Of a stretch of DNA of 64,000 nt, positions 61,240 through 64,000 are shown one piece after another. The notes below the pieces were generated by a model, which ran no database searches, was not told where the DNA came from, and worked only from the letters and a program-made list of their open reading frames with translations. This DNA comes from Deltaproteobacteria bacterium (GTDB lineage: Bacteria; Bdellovibrionota; Bdellovibrionia; Bdellovibrionales; JAMPXM01), in the NCBI GenBank assembly GCA_017302795.1, contig JAFLCB010000002.1, forward strand, positions 310,001 to 374,000, read 5' to 3'. The first letter of the stretch is position 1; every line of letters begins with the position of its first letter. A program made the position numbers and the translations under genes.

Positions 61240-63030
61240 ATGTCCCGTTTGAAAAAGCCCACGTCGCCTCGCGCGGCGCCAAAAGATGATCTCATCGATT
61301 CGCTTCTCGGAGACGAGAACGAGGGGGCTTCTTCGTCTTCGTCAAACCGCACCAATTCAGATACGTCACCATCGGTGAATCGACTTTCTGCTGTTCGGCG
61401 ACCGCCACCACCACCGCCGCCGCCGCCAGGAGCTGACGACGACGAAAATGATGCAGTGTTTAGCTTTGAATCTCAGCCAGGCGCTTCACTGAACTTGGTG
61501 ACAAATCCGATTGCGGAGGCTGACAAAACTTTAAGCGTTGTGCGGCCTCTCGACGATATGAAGACGACCGTCGCGAGAGTGTCAGAAGCAGACAGTTTGG
61601 CGGACGATTCGGATGGACGGTCTATTTCAAAAGTAATTGATGAAGAGGCTGAAAGTGAGGCTGCGGCTCGCCGAGCGCGAATGGAGCAGTCGATTCGCCG
61701 AAGGACATTTGATCTCGAGGCTGCCGACGATGATGTTGATCGAGACGGAGTTATCGATGCAGACTATGAAGATCAAAGTGCGGCACCGACGCGTCCAATT
61801 GAGACGCCAAAAAAGTCGGCAGAAAACTTTGTCGCCAGACCACCAGAAAAACCGCGAAGCGATAAGCTTCAGCGACTTGAGGATGTACTTAAGCGGCTGA
61901 CTCCGCAGTTCGATAAAAAGCCCGAACGACCAAAAGGCCCATTGTTTGCTCCGATCGAAGATGTGGTCGAAAAACCGGCTTCACAAGCTGTCGAGCGCGC
62001 GAAAGTGGCGGACCAAAAAGCGGGATTCAAATCTGCTCTTGACTCCGTTCAGCCGCCGCCAGCTAAACCACCTGGCGTAGTCGCCAAAGCAGCAATGCCT
62101 GATGCAACTCCGACGGATGCGATAAACGCTGTTGAGCTTTCTTCTTCTTCTCAGCCCGAGCGTGCACCAACGAAACCGGTGACCGCCGATGACGAAAAGA
62201 CGATCGCGGCCGCACAAACAACCTCGCCAGCGATGCGTCAAAATACAAGTGATAGTCCACGGCCAATTTGGCAGGACGCAAAGACCGAAGTCATTTCGAA
62301 GATGACCTCGGGCGATAATCCGGATTCAGATCCTGAGGGCGAGCAGTTTATGCCAACGGAAATTCGACCGAATTCTCCGGGCGCACGGTTTCGCGAACAA
62401 TCACGTCAGGCTCAGCCAGGTGCTGCGATATTCTCGTCTGCAGAGGCAGCGCTTCGGCAGTCCGAAAATCTTCGGGTTGCTCAGAAGCGAATTTCTGATC
62501 TGGAAGGTGAACTCGAGCGCGTGCGTCGTGAAAATGAAAGCTTGCGGTCGGCCGGAGAAACGCTTCGACGACGAATGGACGAGCTGCAAAGCAATGCCGA
62601 AAATGCAGAAATGAACACCCAAGAGGCAAAAAAGATTGCTGATGAAGAGCGCAAAGTCCTTCGTGGCCAAATAACTAGTCGCGATCGAGAAATCAATGAA
62701 CTGAAAAGTCGAATCGACGACGCCGAAGGTCGCTTGGAATCGAATTTCCGGAAAATTCGTGTTCGTGAACGCGACCTCGAACACCGAATTGAGATCATTA
62801 AGGCCGAAAGTCAGTCGATTGCAGCCAGCAAAGATCGCATGATCCTCGAGCTGAAGCGGCAAATTGACCAAATTTCATCCGAGTTGAATCATGCAAAAGC
62901 TCAAGTGCAAGAGACGTTTGGTCAGTTCAAAGAACGACAAGAAACAGCCCGTCGTGCGGTTCGTGCTTTGCGAATTGCGCTGACAGTGTTAGAGGGCGAA
63001 GAGGAATCTGGTTCAAGAAAAGCCGAGTAG
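61240..63030 (+). CDS. Long coiled-coil protein with disordered N-terminal half
   Basis: A 596-residue protein. The N-terminal ~350 residues are low in hydrophobics, rich in Asp/Glu/Ser/Pro, and include a run of nine Pro (residues about 57-65), suggesting disorder. The last ~190 residues predict a long coiled coil (EALRQSENLRVAQKRISDLE, ERVRRENESLRSAGETLRRR, LKRQIDQISSELNHAKAQVQ). No signal peptide, so cytoplasmic; such proteins serve as scaffolds, for example in cell poles or cytoskeletal sets. No family recognised. The downstream metallophosphoesterase gene begins 12 bases after its stop, so they are co-transcribed. Confidence 0.75.
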   Translation: MSRLKKPTSPRAAPKDDLIDSLLGDENEGASSSSSNRTNSDTSPSVNRLSAVRRPPPPPPPPPGADDDENDAVFSFESQPGASLNLVTNPIAEADKTLSVVRPLDDMKTTVARVSEADSLADDSDGRSISKVIDEEAESEAAARRARMEQSIRRRTFDLEAADDDVDRDGVIDADYEDQSAAPTRPIETPKKSAENFVARPPEKPRSDKLQRLEDVLKRLTPQFDKKPERPKGPLFAPIEDVVEKPASQAVERAKVADQKAGFKSALDSVQPPPAKPPGVVAKAAMPDATPTDAINAVELSSSSQPERAPTKPVTADDEKTIAAAQTTSPAMRQNTSDSPRPIWQDAKTEVISKMTSGDNPDSDPEGEQFMPTEIRPNSPGARFREQSRQAQPGAAIFSSAEAALRQSENLRVAQKRISDLEGELERVRRENESLRSAGETLRRRMDELQSNAENAEMNTQEAKKIADEERKVLRGQITSRDREINELKSRIDDAEGRLESNFRKIRVRERDLEHRIEIIKAESQSIAASKDRMILELKRQIDQISSELNHAKAQVQETFGQFKERQETARRAVRALRIALTVLEGEEESGSRKAE

Positions 63031-63042
63031 GACTCAGTTGAA

Positions 63043-64000
63043 GTGAAGCGCATTAAGGTCGTCATCTCAGATTTGCATTTAGGGCGCGGGCGCACACTGG
63101 AAGGTGGGGCCACGAATTCGCTTGAAGAGTTCTATTTTGGGAAAAAGTTAGTCGAGTTTTTCAACTACTATTGCTCGGGTGAGTTTCGCGACTCAGAAGT
63201 TGAAGTTGTCATCAACGGTGACTTCCTAAATTTTCTTCAGACGGACTATCGTGGCCATTTTCTGACTGTTGTTACCGAGGGCGTTGCTGTTGAACAGCTT
63301 CGGTCCATTTTGGGTGGCCACCGAGATGTTTTCGAATCGATGAAGAGTTTCGCGAGTTTTCCTAATCATTTTATTACCTACATCGTTGGTAATCACGACC
63401 AGGCAATGTTGTGGCCGGCGACTCGGCAAGTTTTCAACGAAGCGATTGGTACTGACATCCGTTACAAAAACATAGTTTACTTTTTTGATGGCGTGCACGT
63501 TGAACACGGTCACATGCACGAAGCGGCGAATCGACTAGACCCGAAGCGATTTTTTTTAAAGCGCAATTTACCTGAACCCATTTTGAATCTGCCGTTTGGA
63601 TCGCATTTCTTTGTCGATTTTGTTTTAAAAATTAAACATAAACATTCTCATGTCGACAAGGTCCGTCCGTTCAACGCTCTGATCCGATGGGCCATCTTCA
63701 ACGAACCGCGATTTACCGTGTATGCGTTTTTCAAACTGACATTGTACTTCTTGAAGGCGATGTTTTGGTCGGATCCTCGGCGGCACATTTCACTGCAAAG
63801 CGTTTTGCGAGTTCTGGCCGAGAGCGCGATTTTTCCTGATCTCAGCGAGTCGGCGCGCCGCGTTCTAAATGACGAACGGGTGCACACGGTGGTTTTTGGC
63901 CACTCTCACGTCTATCAGTACCGTCAATGGGGATTAAACAAAGAGTACTTCAACACGGGAACATGGACAGACATCACTTCATTGGATATTGAATCACTTG
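63043..64000 (+). CDS. Metallophosphoesterase (3' end missing)
   Basis: A calcineurin-like phosphoesterase that runs off the end of the window. From GTG 63043 it reads VKRIKVVISDLHLGRGR with the metal motif DxH (SDLHLG), then VVINGDFLNF (GD), ITYIVGNHDQ (GNHD) and VHVEHGHMHEAAN plus VFGHSHVYQYRQWG (GHxH), the full metallophosphatase set. Length already about 319 residues. The GTG has little ribosome signal but its frame is clearly coding and it starts 12 bases after the coiled-coil gene's stop. Such proteins act on nucleotides, lipid A precursors (LpxH type) or phosphoproteins; I cannot choose. Confidence 0.9.
   Translation, partial: MKRIKVVISDLHLGRGRTLEGGATNSLEEFYFGKKLVEFFNYYCSGEFRDSEVEVVINGDFLNFLQTDYRGHFLTVVTEGVAVEQLRSILGGHRDVFESMKSFASFPNHFITYIVGNHDQAMLWPATRQVFNEAIGTDIRYKNIVYFFDGVHVEHGHMHEAANRLDPKRFFLKRNLPEPILNLPFGSHFFVDFVLKIKHKHSHVDKVRPFNALIRWAIFNEPRFTVYAFFKLTLYFLKAMFWSDPRRHISLQSVLRVLAESAIFPDLSESARRVLNDERVHTVVFGHSHVYQYRQWGLNKEYFNTGTWTDITSLDIESL

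Overview
The window reads as one contiguous chromosomal segment of a Gram-negative, flagellated bacterium, most probably a member of the Bdellovibrionota (Bdellovibrio-like). This is an inference. It rests on a TIGR02147/DUF4423-type protein, a stator pair MotA/MotB, LPS-type genes (heptose kinase, O-antigen ligase-like protein, glycosyltransferases), many small secreted proteins and lipoproteins (three with an unusual F-Q-N-C lipobox), and predicted outer-membrane barrels. No phage, insertion sequence, CRISPR array or rRNA was found. One tRNA (Leu, anticodon UAG) is present.

Layout. 0-2.4 kb: 3' part of gcvT, then gcvH with a terminator, a secreted protein and tRNA-Leu. 2.4-6.4 kb: an accessory, AT-richer stretch with a palindromic repeat, three small acetyltransferase or PaiB-type genes, an HNH-nuclease remnant and a secreted-protein gene interrupted by one stop codon. 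6.5-13.1 kb: secreted proteins, a TIGR02147 protein, motAB, an acyl-ACP thioesterase-like gene, a methyltransferase and a DUF4269 gene. 13.1-14.9 kb: a TetR regulator and esterase divergent from a DUF4442 thioesterase, with a perfect palindromic operator between them. 15-25.4 kb: FKBP lipoprotein, amino-acid permease, EEP-fold hydrolase, 6-phosphofructokinase, MnmC-like methyltransferase, radical-SAM YhcC-like protein, pilin-like protein and patatin. 25.4-30.4 kb: gcvP at the end of a short run with a cyclic-nucleotide-binding protein and a coiled-coil protein.

30.5-43.3 kb is the most distinctive part. It holds an ApbE flavin transferase, a multi-domain methyltransferase, and two minus-strand blocks of extracytoplasmic redox-type genes. 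Block one (33.1-37.7 kb) has a c-type-heme DUF1585-like protein, an FQNC lipoprotein, a Tat-exported DUF1501-like protein and a c-heme FQNC lipoprotein. Block two (38.2-41.3 kb) has an SH3-domain barrel, DUF3570, a TlpA thioredoxin, DUF4266 and a c-heme FQNC lipoprotein, mostly overlapping. A divergent gene encodes a lysine/proline-repeat barrel. I consider these blocks the best candidate for an incompletely described envelope redox or maturation system.

43.4-64 kb: an EpmA-like ligase with an extra N-terminal domain, an HU/IHF protein, an LPS or polysaccharide run (Nudix, two glycosyltransferases, ligase/polymerase), glutamate dehydrogenase overlapping pyrD, heptose-7-phosphate kinase, a FecR-domain protein with an inner-membrane anchor and a barrel-like end, a probable secreted protein-glutaminase, rlmN overlapping a PfkB kinase, a lipoprotein, a long coiled-coil protein, and a metallophosphoesterase that runs off the end.
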